A program made the position numbers and the translations under genes. A DNA stretch of 64,000 bases from Linnemannia schmuckeri (lineage: Eukaryota; Mortierellomycota; Mortierellomycetes; Mortierellales; Mortierellaceae). The notes beneath the pieces are model-generated. The model had not been told where the DNA came from. It did not search any database and saw only the letters and a list, made by a program, of their open reading frames with translations. Every line of letters starts with the position of its first letter. The stretch's first letter is position 1. The stretch lies in the NCBI GenBank assembly GCA_029449235.1, contig JANATG010000018.1:930001-994000 (forward strand). The letters are read 5' to 3'. Of this stretch, positions 11,454-23,608 are shown one piece after another.

Positions 11454-12595
11454 ATGTCAGCAGCAGTATCAGGAGCAGCCAAGTCTGCCGCCACCACCAC
11501 CGCACAGTCAGCCAAGAAGAACACCGTCTATCTCTTCCGACATATCCAGACCTCGCAGGTTCTCGTCTCCTTGAAGAGCTCCATCGAGGTATGGAAATAG
11601 CAAAAACCTTGCATCTCCCGTTGCAACTTCGGGACATCGCCTTCTCCGTTTCACTCCCATCGCTTTTTCTCTTCGATACTCTTTCGTTTTCTTTGACAGG
11701 TTCACGGAGCAGCAGCAAGGGATGCCATAGGGGTTATTACAGAAGCCAGATATTTCAGATTTTGGTTGTTTGTCCGACAGCAGGCACAGGGAAAGAAGGA
11801 CAGCAACAGCAGGGTGATGATGTTGCTTTGGATCAGTCGACCTTACCTGGGGTTGCTACGACAGTATCTTCGGAATCGAAAAATCATCTCACGAGCTCCT
11901 TTTCACAGGATCCGTCAAAAGCGAAGGAATTATAAATCAGTCGACCAGTTTGCATAAAACAGGACGCTGGGATACTTCAAACATCAGGAACAAGATGTAC
12001 GACATAACCGGATGGGAGATAGCGTTATCTTCATCTGCGGCAATCAAACAATTTGTGCGTGGATCAGGGGACTGATTCCTTTTCACTCCTCTCTCACTTC
12101 TCACACCTCTTTCCGGATTCATAATTATAACATTTTTTCTTTACATGTCCACAAACAAAAAAATAGAAACAATCGTTGAAGCAGATCGCAGACGTTACCC
12201 GCCGCCCCGCACACGTCCGCCCAGACCATTGGCACCCCCTCGTCGCCATCCAGGGATTCTCGCGCCCCCAGGACGCCCTCTCCTTTCACAACTCTCTCCG
12301 GGACCATCAACTCAACCTCCACGCCGCCAAGGTCGCCAATCCCGAACATATTGCTCAGCCCCGTCGGTTGCGTGCACCCCAGGAGATGAACCAGGTCGAT
12401 TCGACGCTTGTCAAGATGGTTGAGCTATTGAACAACCAACCTAATAAGGGCAAGGGAATGCAGATCCTCTGGGAGAGGGAAGGAGTTAGGAAATCTGTTC
12501 TGGAGAAGGAGGGTGAGGATGTTAAGCCTTTGTTGGAGGGTTTTGAGCATGGAGAGTTGGTCATCAAGCGTGGACGGGATATCGTCAACGCATAA
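11454..12595 (+). CDS. MHR1: Mitochondrial large-subunit ribosomal protein mL67 (Mhr1 family)
   Basis: In yeast Mhr1 is both mitoribosomal protein mL67 and a mitochondrial recombination factor. Exons 11454..11588 and 12167..12595, with a phase-0 junction, give 187 aa. The N-terminal exon holds the family opening NTVYLFRHIQTSQVLVSL, matching the VY-FR-QVLYS block of yeast Mhr1. The second exon has VRPDHWHPLVAIQGF, matching yeast LRRDIWKCMCVV in position, then LHAAKVANPEHIAQPRRLR. No cleavable presequence is obvious, although the N-terminus is Ala/Ser/Lys-rich. The 578-nt intron is long for this genome and contains an in-frame open stretch that could be an alternative exon (see findings). The family is fungal, supporting the organism call. 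Confidence 0.8.
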
Positions 12596-12802
12596 ATGTT
12601 TGGTCGCTATCGGTAGGTGGTAGAGTCGGATGAGGACGAGAAACCTGTTACCGGATTATTCTAGATTATTTGTAGTCAAAACATACATATACAACATTTG
12701 AGCATTTTTCAAAGCACAAAGGGTTGTCCACGCGTGCATGTGTGTGATTTTTATAGATGATTATTTCTATGCATGAAGTTTTTGAAGAACTGAAGCTACG
12801 CT

Positions 12803-14709
12803 TTACTTTGTTTCAACGATGGCAAGAGCACCGTCTTGTCCGAGGGCGACATCGTGAACAATGACTGTATGGCCGTCTTTTTCTTGAGGCATCTTAACCC
12901 GCTTTGGCTCGAAGCAGTGCTCGAAGTCGCCATGGCCCAACCGCCCAGTCTTGCCACATGTTCCCCAAGTATACAGCTCTCCTTTGTCTAAAAACATCAG
13001 TGCAACAACCGAAAAAGCGCGGTGTTAGTAACTGGCACGGCTACAACAACAACAACTGCAAAAAAAAAAAAAAAAAAAAAAATAAGCGACAAAAAAGTAT
13101 TAGCATGAAAAATGATAGAGGGGGTGTACCTGTAATGGCGGCAGCATAATCAGTACTGGCGACAATCTTGCGGACGCCCTCGAGTCCCAAAATTTGTTCC
13201 GGCATCAGGATCTGGTTCTTATCGCGCCCTAAACCCAAGGCTCCATATCCACATGTATAGACTTTTCCTGATTGGGTCAAAAGCAGACCGAAGGTACCTC
13301 CTGCGGCAACAGAGGCGATTGTTTCTGACGAAGGAATTGGATGTGGGATGTGCATTGGTTCCAGAATCTAGGGAAACGCAGATCAAATTATGAACACGTA
13401 AGCATACGTTACTTAATCAGATCGTCAATATTGTGTATGGGTTATTCAAGAGACAGAAAAAGATGTAATAGGTTGAAACAGGAGTTTGCTTACACGATCG
13501 ATCTTCTTGTTGACCATGCATTGACCGTACTCTGCATTACCCCAGATCCAAAGCTGGTGGTTCTCCAGAAGTGCCAACGTGAAATCAGTCGAAGACGAGA
13601 TCTCCTTGACGTGCCCCAACTCCTTGCCTCTGCCCTTCCAGCTCAGACGCTCAATTAATGTGGGAACTGCACGGTCAGAACTCGACTCTGGTCCCAGACC
13701 CAGTTGTCCATCTGCACCCCACCCCATCGAGTACAAGTTACCCTGATCTAGAAGACACGGAGCAATAAAAGGAAAGAGGAGGATAATTACCCTGGAGTTA
13801 TGGTCCTAAAATGATGCATCAAAAAGGCCGCAGCAAAGCACACGAAAGTCCTTATTACCTGTTCGCAAGATGGTATGATCCAGTCCACACTGAACCTGGA
13901 CAACATTCTCCTCCGGATCAGGCAGCTCGACAGCAGTAGGCGAGGGCTCAAACACAAACCCAGCAACCTGCTGCCCCGCCAACTCCTTTGCAAGTGTATC
14001 CTTGGACCCTCCCAGTCCCAACTGACCATACATCGAGTTTCCAAATCCAAACAGAAGCGTCTTTGTCACTCCTGCCTTTGGTGGTGTTACTAGAGCAGTG
14101 TCTGATGAACCTTCTTCATTACCCAGGGTTTCGCTCAGGTAGTACGCCTCTTCGTCCTGGGGTCGCATAAGGACCATGGAATGTTCACGTCCACATGCAA
14201 CATCCAAGACATCCATGCCTGAGGTGTCAATGGCGCTGAAGGTCGATGTATCGCCGCGGGTTCCGTTCCCGAGCTGTCCACTGTGGTTCATGCCCTCGCC
14301 CAGTACTCCCGATTCGCCTTCGCCAGAGAGGGCGATCAACCTGTGTGAAGCACCTGCTGCAATCCGCGTTTTGTTTAATCCCTGTAAAATATAACGAAAC
14401 CAATTGAACAGTTAATAAAGGTACCAACGCTTCGTGAATACGGTTTCAGGTATACACCAAAAAGTCTATCTCGTTTCGGATGAGTAACAGGAGAAAGGGT
14501 AAGGTAGGCACCTGGGGAATGACAGAGTCGCTTTCAAAGATGTTCATTTCTTTGGAGCCATGGCCCCATTCGACGACGGATGCCTTTTCGAGGAATGCGG
14601 AGGAATGGAACTGACTACTACTGCAGCGGACAAGCAACAGGGGCCTTGTGAGGCTATAGCTTGTTCTTGGCCGCAGTGTTGAGCGTAGGAGTATTCGTGC
14701 GAGGGTCAT
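12803..14709 (-). CDS. RCC1-repeat protein, probably mitochondrial (RCC1L/WBSCR16-like)
   Basis: A seven-bladed beta-propeller protein of RCC1 repeats. Exons 14709..14512, 14381..13859, 13747..13494, 13367..13130 and 12987..12803 join in frame to 465 aa. The first about 40 residues (MTLARILLRSTLRPR...) are Arg/Ser/Leu-rich with no acidic residue, a typical mitochondrial presequence. Repeat signatures follow: VVEWGHGS, GVLGEGMNHSGQLGNG, LLFGFGNSMYGQLGLG, LYSMGWGADGQLGLG, LWIWGNAEYGQC, VYTCGYGALGLG, LYTWGTCGKTGRLGHG. Human RCC1L is mitochondrial, reported as an exchange factor for OPA1 and in mitoribosome assembly. Assignment to that subfamily, rather than nuclear RCC1, is inferred from the presequence and divergent repeats. 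It is head-to-head with ELG1. Confidence 0.85.
13060..13082. repeat. Poly(A) tract, poly(T) in gene sense, in RCC1-like intron 4
   Basis: A run of about 23 A on the plus strand. In the sense of the minus-strand gene it is a T-run about 70 nt upstream of the splice acceptor at 12988. Confidence 0.9.
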
Positions 14710-15207
14710 GACGGGAGCAGTATGGATAAGGATTGTGAAGAGAAAGGAAGGAAATTGTGTAAAAGTTGTGCAGGAACGTGGTTGTGCAACACGCACAGCT
14801 GCGCGGGTGCAAAATTGTGGACTGCTTTCTGCATTGGCTGATCCAGGAACACTTTTGGATTTAAAGAGCCTTTCTCCCCTTGCAACGGTAGAAACCAAGA
14901 CCTGGAGTAACAAAAACCCCCCTTCCAAGCGAGGGTCTATAATGACTGAGTTAGCGCTATTGCTGATGCATTGGCAAGTCCGATACTATCTCGTATCAAC
15001 CTTATGGAAGTTATCGCTCTTCATCGTGGTGGATATCTGCAAATGTTGGTCCAGCGCCTGGAACCCAGCGAATAAACACAAGTGTGACCGCCCAATTTTT
15101 TCATTTCAGTCGCGTTTGCAGTTGGCTTTTTTATTTGTTTGAAAAAAATACACTCCCATAAAGCAACGCGCCTCGTTCATTTGCCATCGCAAATCTCTTC
15201 CTCCCAC
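14710..15207. promoter_or_regulatory. Divergent promoter RCC1-like / ELG1
   Basis: About 500 bp separates the two start codons, so both genes are read outward from shared DNA. An in-frame upstream ATG at 15139 could add 23 residues to ELG1. No specific factor site is claimed. Confidence 0.45.
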
Positions 15208-18200
15208 ATGGCCGATGCTGCGGTTCCACCAGCAACTACGACAACAGTGCAAACAACTCAGTCGGACCACAGTCAGCAGCCCTCGTCAGATACCCAGCTA
15301 GCTCACACTACTAGCATGGCAGCTGCACTGACATCTGACCCAGAATGGGCCGACCCTTCTCCTTCGACCACCGACGCCACCATCTTACAGGCATCCAATG
15401 AATCGACTCCTGATTCACACTTTCAGGACGCTGACGCCGCTATGACCCCAGCATCCGAACCAGCTGAGGAGACACAACATCAACAACTGGAGACAGAGCC
15501 GACATCAGCGGTAACTGCTGCTCCAGCGGCAACAACTTCAGCAGCAGCAGCTCCACCAAAACAAGTGTTCTCGCTCTTTCTCACACCAGAACAGCGCAAA
15601 AAAAAGCAGGAGACCGAGGCAACCGTCAAGGTTCCAGGAAAGCGAGGTCGGAAACCAAAGAACAAACTTCCTGTCGGTCAAGTCGGGATGTCTTTAGTAG
15701 CAGGATCAACAACAGCACCTGGCAGCGTTACCTCGACGTCGACGACGACGACTCCCAAGAGCATTGTCGATCCCAACATCTCAAAGACAGGCGAGACACA
15801 CCGTTTCTTTCAGGAGGTCAAGAATTCTCAGCTGAGTGCAGCAGGAGCAGGACCGACCTCATCAGAACTGAATTCTGACGGAACAGCCCCCCGTGTCGTC
15901 CGTCGCTACAACTACAAACCACAAGAGTCCCCCTTTCCACTTCGGCATCAACAGTTTCATGGATCGGAGACGATCGATGCGATCAATGGAGTGGTGGCAC
16001 GACTCTGTGGACTTGACACATCGGCCAATTCTCCGGCTCCTTTGTCTTCGACTCCCTTACAACAGGACACTCACATGAATCAGTACAGTAAGCTTGCGTC
16101 AAAGAACAACAGCTCGCATGGGTGGTACTCGTTGCGGACAGACATGGATCTAGGGATCACAGCACCCGACTACAAACCCAGTCCGCGAGGCAAGGACTGC
16201 TGGACACATTGGGGTAACAGCAGAGATCTGAAGTGGCGCGACTGGTCCGAGCAGAGTCATCGCTCGTCACGCCTCACGGCCAAGGAGAAGATGATCCTCA
16301 GTCAGCCCTCCGAGCCCGACGAGTTTGAGTCTTGTCGACGAGTAGGATCGAACGAACGTCTTTGGCATCAGACCTGGGCAACAACACTTCTCAGCACTGC
16401 AGGGATCGAGCCAGGGTCAGTTGACGCTCCTGGAGACCTCAAGTATGGCGAGCTGTGGACGGAAAAGTACCGACCTAACCAGGGAGCTGAGGTTTTGGGC
16501 AACAGGGTGAACACCCAGTATCTTACACGGTGGCTCAAGAGACTGGAGGTTTCTGGTTGGACATTGAATCCGGAGGAGTCGTCCGCTGGCGGCGGCGGCG
16601 GTGGCGGTGGTGGTGGATCAGGCTCTGCAGGCTCAGGCAAGAAGGGGTCGGATATTATGGGAGCAGCCAGGAAGCGCCGGAAACGTGCCAAGCGGAAAGA
16701 CATGAACGATCTGAACGATTTTATTGCTTACGATGATCTGGACGACTTTGAGGAGCCTTATGGATATCAGAGTGACGAGGAGGGGATCGAGTTTAAGGCT
16801 CATAAGCCTCTGACTTCGTTTTCACTGTTGGCAAGCTTAGACTTTAGGGATGAGGAGTACGGATCGACGATAGCTGGATCAAGGGCGCTATCCAAGAAGT
16901 TCGATATAAAGTCGAACACGATTCTGCTCAGCGGACCGACGGGAAGCTGCAAGACTGCGGCGGTCTATGCCTGTGCGGAGGAGAGCGGCTACGAGGTCTT
17001 TGAAGTATCTCCTGGGATGCGGCGGACAGGGAAGGAGGTGTTGGGACTGGTCGGCGAGATGGCAGAAAATCACCATGTTCATGTTGTTCCTGGTAAGACC
17101 GAGCTCAAGGAGGATATCCACAGTATCATGAGCGGGAAGAACCAAGGCAGCCCAGCACCGGCACCGACACCGGCACCGAAAAATTCAACGCTGCACTCTT
17201 TTTTTCAGCAAAACAAAAAGATCGTGCAGGAGAATGAGGATGAAATCATGGAGGAGGCTGTTTCGGATTCAAGTGAGCCTGAGGATGAGGATATGATCGT
17301 TGATTGGTTGGACGAAGACGACTCACAAGTGGCACAGAGCCCAGATACCCAGCAGACAAGGTCGTCCCCGTCATCAACGTCGACACCATCAGCGGTCAAG
17401 GAGCCGGATGAGGGGCATCAGGACCAAGGCGAGTCGTTGGCGCACCACGAGGATACCTTGTCAGACCTTTACTCGCTCCTATCGACAACGAATCCTCGAC
17501 AATCGCTCATTCTATTGGAGGAGGTGGATATCCTGTTTGAAGACGACAAAGGATTCTGGGCGAGCATTGTGGCCTTACTCTCCAAGAGCAGGCGGCCAGT
17601 CGTTATGACCTGCAATGGTAAGATTCAGTTTTATTTTCGGTAGATATGTTCTACCTTCTTTTTTTTTGAATCAAGGTCGCGATCTGATTCGATGTTTTTT
17701 TTTGATAGATACATCCAAGATCCCAGCTTCGATGATCCGGTTTCAGGAGCACCTCGAGTTTACTCGTCCAGGAATGAGAGAGCTGCATCTCTATTTGATG
17801 GCAGTGTGCAGGATCGAAGGGTACATTTGCTCGTCCGAGTACGTTATGGGTGTGATCAAGCAGAACCGATACGATGTGCGAAGGTGTCTAATGCAACTCC
17901 AGTACGACTCGGGCGTTGTCAAACACCGATCCCAGCTGTTCAAATCTGGTTCCTCCAGTAGTCCAGGATCAAGTCGAGGAAGTAGTCCAGTAGTAGCTGA
18001 GTCTTCTGGAGTAGGGATTGTCACCCCTACAACAAACGGAGGAAGGGTGCCTCAGAGCGATAGTGGCAGATCATCACCCACACCTGGATCGCCTATGCGG
18101 AAGAAACCTCAGCGACTCATGCGGATCAGCGCCAAGAGCATTATTCCAGCCACGGCGCCTACATTGGGTGGTGAGAGGAAGAAGGCGTTGCCCAGTCCTA

Positions 18201-19100
18201 TGCAAGAGCTGGAGCAACTGGAGGTGCAATTGCAATATGCCGATACCATGTCCTTGAGCGATTCTTGCCTGCGCATGCGATCTGACCGAATCCTCCAGGT
18301 AAGACCTCAAGTTCGCCTGTATTGCAACTCTTAGACTATGCGCGTTTTGTCATGTAATTGCAATTGACTGAAATCTTGTTTTTTTTTACAAAAACATGTA
18401 GTGCTTTGAGGCGGACCAGTTTGCGGCGAGCAAGGACGATGTCGTGGGGCAGTACTTTCCAATCTTTAAGCGACCTTCTGGCACGGATCATCTGTTCATG
18501 GATCAGGAAATTGCGGCGCTCGTCGAAGAGGGCTGTGAGTCCTTGTACTTGAACCTATGTAGCCAGCAAGAGTTGGATGCTGTTCATGTCTTTGACACTG
18601 CCACGAGTAGAATGGATCCTGTCGAATCCATGGCCGAGAATTTTGTACCCAAGAATAACGACATGTCTAGGTAAGTTGTCATGACGAAATCAACAGTTGC
18701 ACTTATGAACGTTATTTGAGTGGTGGTAGCTACCATATGCTGACTCTTCGCTTCCCTTTTTACTTCTCATTTTTAAAATAGAATTCTCCTGCATATGCGG
18801 CCGGCATTGGAGGAGACTTTACCGGTCCACGGACTGCGGTTTAATTTGGGAGTCACGTTCGGGACCTATGCACCCATGATCCGGTCCATGATCCAGGCCG
18901 ACGTTGTGAATACGGCCGTCCCTACGGGGAAGCGGACGATGCGAAGTGGTGGGCATTTGAGGCGACATATGAATATGCTTTCTGATGACGAAAGTCAGGC
19001 TATGCTCTTGACCTGTTTCCCTAGTACTACTACTATTACCACAAATACGGTCGCGTCCACCTCACCTTCACCTTCACCTTCTCCATTACAATCATCTTAG
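15208..19100 (+). CDS. ELG1: PCNA-unloading RFC-like clamp ATPase Elg1 (ATAD5)
   Basis: Elg1/ATAD5 is the large subunit of an alternative RFC complex that removes PCNA from replicated DNA in the nucleus. Exons 15208..17617, 17709..18298, 18402..18670 and 18782..19100 give 1195 aa. The N-terminal 400 residues are Ser/Thr/Pro-rich with a basic PGKRGRKPKNK patch. The AAA core starts with the RFC box LWTEKYRPNQGAEVLGN. Walker A is GPTGSCKTAAVYACA, and Walker B is LILLEEVDILF, with EEVD rather than the usual DE, as in ATAD5. Further on comes NRYDVRRCLMQLQ, the sensor-2-like lid. An acidic insertion between the two Walker motifs contains a PIP-like STLHSFF (about residues 660-666). Identification is strong from EEVD and overall order. 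Confidence 0.92.
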
Positions 19101-19395
19101 ACTCGATCTTTTTTTTTTTTTATTTCTAACCTTTTTCTGTTCTTAACTACACCCATGTAACAATACACGCTTCTTTTTCTATTTATTGTTTCTGCCCTCT
19201 ACACCCTTTTCTTTCTTTTCTTAATACACGTCAACTCTAGATAATGTATCCAATTACTTTCAACGTGAGGATGATGAAATATGCGTACTTTAATGAGAGG
19301 GGGATTTTTTGTTGGTTGGTTGTTTGTTGTGAATTATGCCAAGGATCCATTGTGCAGATCATTTCTTTTTTGTGGCGGTCATAAAAAAAGATAAA

Positions 19396-20687
19396 TTACA
19401 GCTTCTTTGGAGGGTGAAGTATCCTGACGGCGTCCTTTGTGTATACATATGACGCACCGCTCCAGATCGTGGTCGCCGCGCAGGTATATCTACATTTCGC
19501 GAATGAGGGAGGGGGAATTTTGTAGACATATAGTTGGTCAATAACATGAATAAAACGCCGTTCATGCCATATAGCTCAAAATCCAAACAAGAACTTACCC
19601 GAGATACTCCAAGCCAGCATGTCCCGTAAACTCAAACACGGGCGCCATCAGCGACAAACAGATATAAGCCATCTGAATCGCAGTATTAATTTTACTAATC
19701 ATCGTCGGTCTCACCTCTGCCGATGGGATCGAGAAATCCCAATAGCGTGTAAATGTTTTTGGTTCGGGGAGGGAGATGTAGCGGTAGTAAAAAGATGCGA
19801 GGATCAGGCCCGCATCACGACCGAGGATGATGGTTGCAATGGGGATTGGGATAAGGTCTTGCATTGCTAGGGTGACGGTGAGGATCGTCATTAGAGTCTT
19901 GTCGGCCATTGGGTCCAGAATTGTGCCGACGATGCTTTGCATATTGAACCGGCGGGCTATCCAGCCATCCAGCTTTTGTTGAAGAGAAAGAGGGGCGAGA
20001 AGCCAAGGTGAGATATTTTGATCCGCATGAGGTATTGATCAATTGGGTTGGTTATTTTTGAGTGTATCCACGTTGCTTACCCCGTCGGTGATACTTGCGA
20101 TACCAAAGAGTATGCAAGCATTAGTGTAATCTCCTTGTAGGACCCAGTATCCAATGACCGGCGCAGAGACCAATCGTGTAAACGTCAAGAAGTTAGGCAG
20201 TGTGTAGATGTTCTCATGCAATAAGATCTAGTATTATCGACCAAAGCAGCCCAAAAAAAAAAAAAAAAAAAAAAAAAAGTGATTCAGGTGAGTATTCAAT
20301 CGCAGCGTTTCCTATCGTCTATTCCTGAAGACCCAAAAAGTCCAAAAAGGAGGGACTTACTTCTCCATGCATACCTTTTTGATACCATTTCCTTTTGCGG
20401 TATCCAGATCCTGGTCCTTCTTGGTAACCCCTGAAGCAGATGATGATAATGACTCCTGAATATCCTTTTTGTCCGTTGAGAATCTACAGCATTGCAGGCT
20501 AATCAGGTTCTTTTTTCCTGCGCTCGATATCCTACCGATGAGATGAGATGAATAAAATGATGTCAGAATGTGGCTGCTTTGCCTTATCCTTGATAATTTT
20601 TTCAATTGAGCTGGTAATGCCATATCGGCAAAAGACATACCTCTGCCAGGCAGGATTGAATGCCGATCCATACCGCGAAAACGACAT
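19396..20687 (-). CDS. CRD1: Cardiolipin synthase (CDP-alcohol phosphatidyltransferase), mitochondrial
   Basis: Joins CDP-diacylglycerol and phosphatidylglycerol to make cardiolipin in the mitochondrial inner membrane. Exons 20687..20641, 20531..20375, 20227..20081, 19972..19599 and 19489..19396 give 272 aa with every phase consistent. The start MSFSRYGSAFNPAWQR opens an Arg/Ser-rich presequence (through CCRFSTDK). The active-site signature is complete: D119-G120-x2-A123-R124-x8-G133-x3-D137-x3-D141. Flanking blocks match the animal enzyme: ENIYTLPNFLTFTRL, LIPIPIATIILGRD, and a C-terminal TTIWSGASYVY helix. The 47-nt first exon had to be inferred from splice signals, so the first 16 residues are less certain than the rest. 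Confidence 0.92.
20253..20278. repeat. Poly(A) tract, poly(T) in gene sense, in CRD1 intron 2
   Basis: About 26 A on the plus strand, read as T in CRD1 sense. It ends roughly 25 nt before the splice acceptor at 20228, where a polypyrimidine tract would sit. Confidence 0.9.
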
Positions 20688-21578
20688 AGGTGTCTTTGAT
20701 CTAAATATTTTGAAAGAAGCGGGATCACAAGTTTTAGTCTCTGTGCCAATTAAAAGCAACCGGGAAGGAAGCGCGGAGGGAGGGAGGGTTGAGAGGGTGG
20801 GCTGAGAGGAAGAGTGGAGAGTGAGCTTTACGTGTACTGGATAGAGTTGAACAGACTAGAGAAGACAGATGCGCGGCGGCATGAGGATGAGCTGTGAAGG
20901 AGACGGATCGACCTTGTTGAGAGCTGGAGAGAGGAGGGGGAGGAGGCAGAGAGGTTGATTCGACTGATCAAACCCCAGGTGGATCTGCAGGCCATTTTCT
21001 TTTATTTATTTTATGAAGGACGAGGAGGAGGAGGAAGGTGAATGAGTGTATAGGTGAGTGAAGGGATAAAGAAAGAAAAGGAGAAGAAAGGAAGAGAGGA
21101 AGCTGATCAGAAGGAAGGAAGAAGGAAGAAGAAGGGAAAAAAGCTGATTCGAACTTTGACCGGAGAAGAAACTTTGTGCGGGCTGGACGGTTGAATAGAG
21201 GATCCGCGTTCTATCGTGTGCGAGTTCGTGGGTCTGCCGTATTTGGGAAGAGGTGTGAAATTGCAATATTTGCATGGGTGTGGCATAGCATTAGCGCGGG
21301 TGACGTCTACTCGAGCTTGCTTGTCTTCGGGTGCCACGACTATCTGAGAGAGGCTGTTACAGAACGACGCTCTCTAATATTTTTATTTTTACTTTGTATT
21401 TTTTGCTCGTGTCATTCTTCTCTCATCCAACTCTCTTTTCCTTCCTCCCTTTCTTGCTTTTCTTCTCTTTCTCTCTTTCTCTCTTTCATCGCCCTTCTCT
21501 CATCAAGGAACATACAATCCGACACACCAACAGGAAGCAAGAAAGGAGCGCGAAAAAGGAACACTTCCAACCATCATC
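20688..21578. promoter_or_regulatory. Divergent promoter CRD1 / YIF1
   Basis: About 890 bp between divergent starts. The CRD1 side is GA-rich on the plus strand and the YIF1 side (21370-21500) is CT-rich, so each gene has a pyrimidine-rich leader in its own sense. No coding segment is supported. Confidence 0.5.
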
Positions 21579-23608
21579 ATGAACCCTTATGAGAACGTGG
21601 GTGGTTACACCCAGCCACAGCCAAGGCACAACACACAACACCATCAGCAACAGCAACAGCACTATCAGCAACAGAACCAATACCAGCAGCAGCAGCAGCA
21701 AGGAACTCAATACACATCCAACAGATACAACCCCAGTGCCTACCAACAACCCGCCCAGCAGAACAATCAATACCAACAGCAGCAACCTAGGAGCCATATG
21801 ACCTCGCCTCCTCCACTCCAACATCCCGTCCCTACTCATCCCCCCATCCAGATGAGAGATCCGGCTCCCACCCCTTCGCCCAGGATGAACTATGCCCAAG
21901 CTCAAGGAGGTCAGGGAGGACAGGGAGGACAGGGACATTACCAGCAGAACCAGTATCGCCCCCAGCAGGCTGGCGGCGGTGTTCAGCAGCGGTCATCCTT
22001 TGAGCGATCGAGTTTTGATCAGCAGCAGCAAGGGGGAGGGTTTGGAGGATCACCCCGAAACCAGTTCATGTCGCCCCAGCAACATCATCAGACTCCTCAG
22101 CACCAGCACCAACAGCAGCAGCAGCAGTCGGGAATCCCTTCGTTCCCCTTTAACCTCAACGATGGCACCACCCAATTGGGCATGCAGTTCGGACGGTCTG
22201 CTGTTATGGCCGGTCAGGAATACGTGGAGCAAAACGTAAGGGCCAGCCAAAGAATTCTCATTTTATTTCTGTTTTCTTTGAAGGGCAACTAACATTCAAC
22301 AAGGAAAGCACTGGCCAATTGGTTGCGCCACGTAGAGCGAATAAGTACAATTCTAATAGCACGCGACTAACGGCTTTTTTTTTTCTTTTTTCTTTTTTCT
22401 TTATTCTCTCACATTGTATGCACGCAGCTCAACAGATGGGTCAACCGCGCTGCCCTCCAGCCCTATTTCAACGTTAGCAACTCATATGTGGTCAACAAGC
22501 TCAAGTTGCTCGTATTCCCCTGGCGCCACAAGGTACACATCTGAACCCTCGCATACCTTTTAAGATGAAACAATACATGTTCATGATCTCCTCTTCATTT
22601 TTTTCCCTTGTTCAAGAACGCGTTCCTCGACAACTATCGTCGCAAAAAAACTCTCCATGAGACTAACACTCAGGCAAACTTTCTCTTTTCCATTCGAATT
22701 AGCTCTGGACTCGTATACTAAAGCGCTCGGAGACAACAGGAGAGACGATCGGATACTTAGCTCCTCGGGACGACATCAACGCCCCTGATCTGTACATCCC
22801 CGTCATGGCCTTTGTCACCTATGTCCTCCTCGTCGCTATCTCTGCTGGTACCTCTAACAAGTACGAATCATTAACTATGGCGTGCATGTCTTTGTTGCTA
22901 CTTATTCCATGTTGATACGGAAGACGTATGAATTGATCTTTAATCGTAACAACTGTTTGTATTTGAAAATCAGAGGGTTCGGCCCAGAGATTCTTGGACC
23001 AACAGCTTCATCGGCCCTGGCGGTCATTATTCTGGAATTCACGATTATCAAGCTGTGTGTCTATGTCTTGAACATCACAAGCGATGTCCCCATCTTGGAT
23101 CTCTTGGCTTACTCTGGATATAAGTTTGTCGGGTAAGTCGATCACTTCTTTTTTCGACTCCATTGCGCCTGCAGTTTAATTTATGGCTGAGTGTGCAATT
23201 GAAAAAGCGAGCTAACATTGATGTATATACATCTGCTGATGATTTGATAGAATCATTGTCTCGATCATTGCTCAGTTGTCCAAGGCGCCCAAATCAGTAT
23301 TCTGGTCCATCTTCCTCTACACCGGAGCAGCCACCGGATTCTTCTTGGTAAATGTCTTTTCAACACATCTCCGCTTCCTTTTGCCGTACTTCGCTATGTC
23401 ATTTCAGGAGAAAAACGCGCTCTAACTTTTTTTTACCTCAACGTTATACGAAAATAACCTATAAAAAAAATAGTTGCGGTCATTAAGATATGTGATCTTG
23501 CCCGAGGCGTCTGCAGGCACGGTCCTGCCACCACAACGTAAACGTCGGATCCATTTCCTGATCTGTCTGTCCGTCTTGCAGTTTGGGTTCATGTGGATTC
23601 TGGTCTAG
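21579..23608 (+). CDS. YIF1: ER-Golgi transport protein Yif1
   Basis: Yif1 is a multi-pass membrane protein that partners Yip1 and Rab GTPases in COPII vesicle traffic. Exons 21579..22235, 22428..22532, 22703..22860, 22974..23132, 23251..23347 and 23474..23608 give 436 aa. The first about 190 residues are a cytosolic low-complexity segment rich in Gln, Asn, Pro and Gly. The family core begins at FNLNDGTTQLGMQFGRSA, then NRWVNRAALQPYFNVSNSYV, VNKLKLLVFPWRHK and YLAPRDDINAPDLYIPVM. About five hydrophobic segments follow, ending in ICLSVLQFGFMWILV just before the stop. The core is close to textbook Yif1; the long Q-rich head is longer than in yeast. Confidence 0.94.

Noticed and set aside
12145..12423. 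Pro/Arg-rich frame overlapping mL67 exon 2
   Set aside because: Wrong-frame shadow; the real frame matches the Mhr1 family and joins exon 1 in phase.
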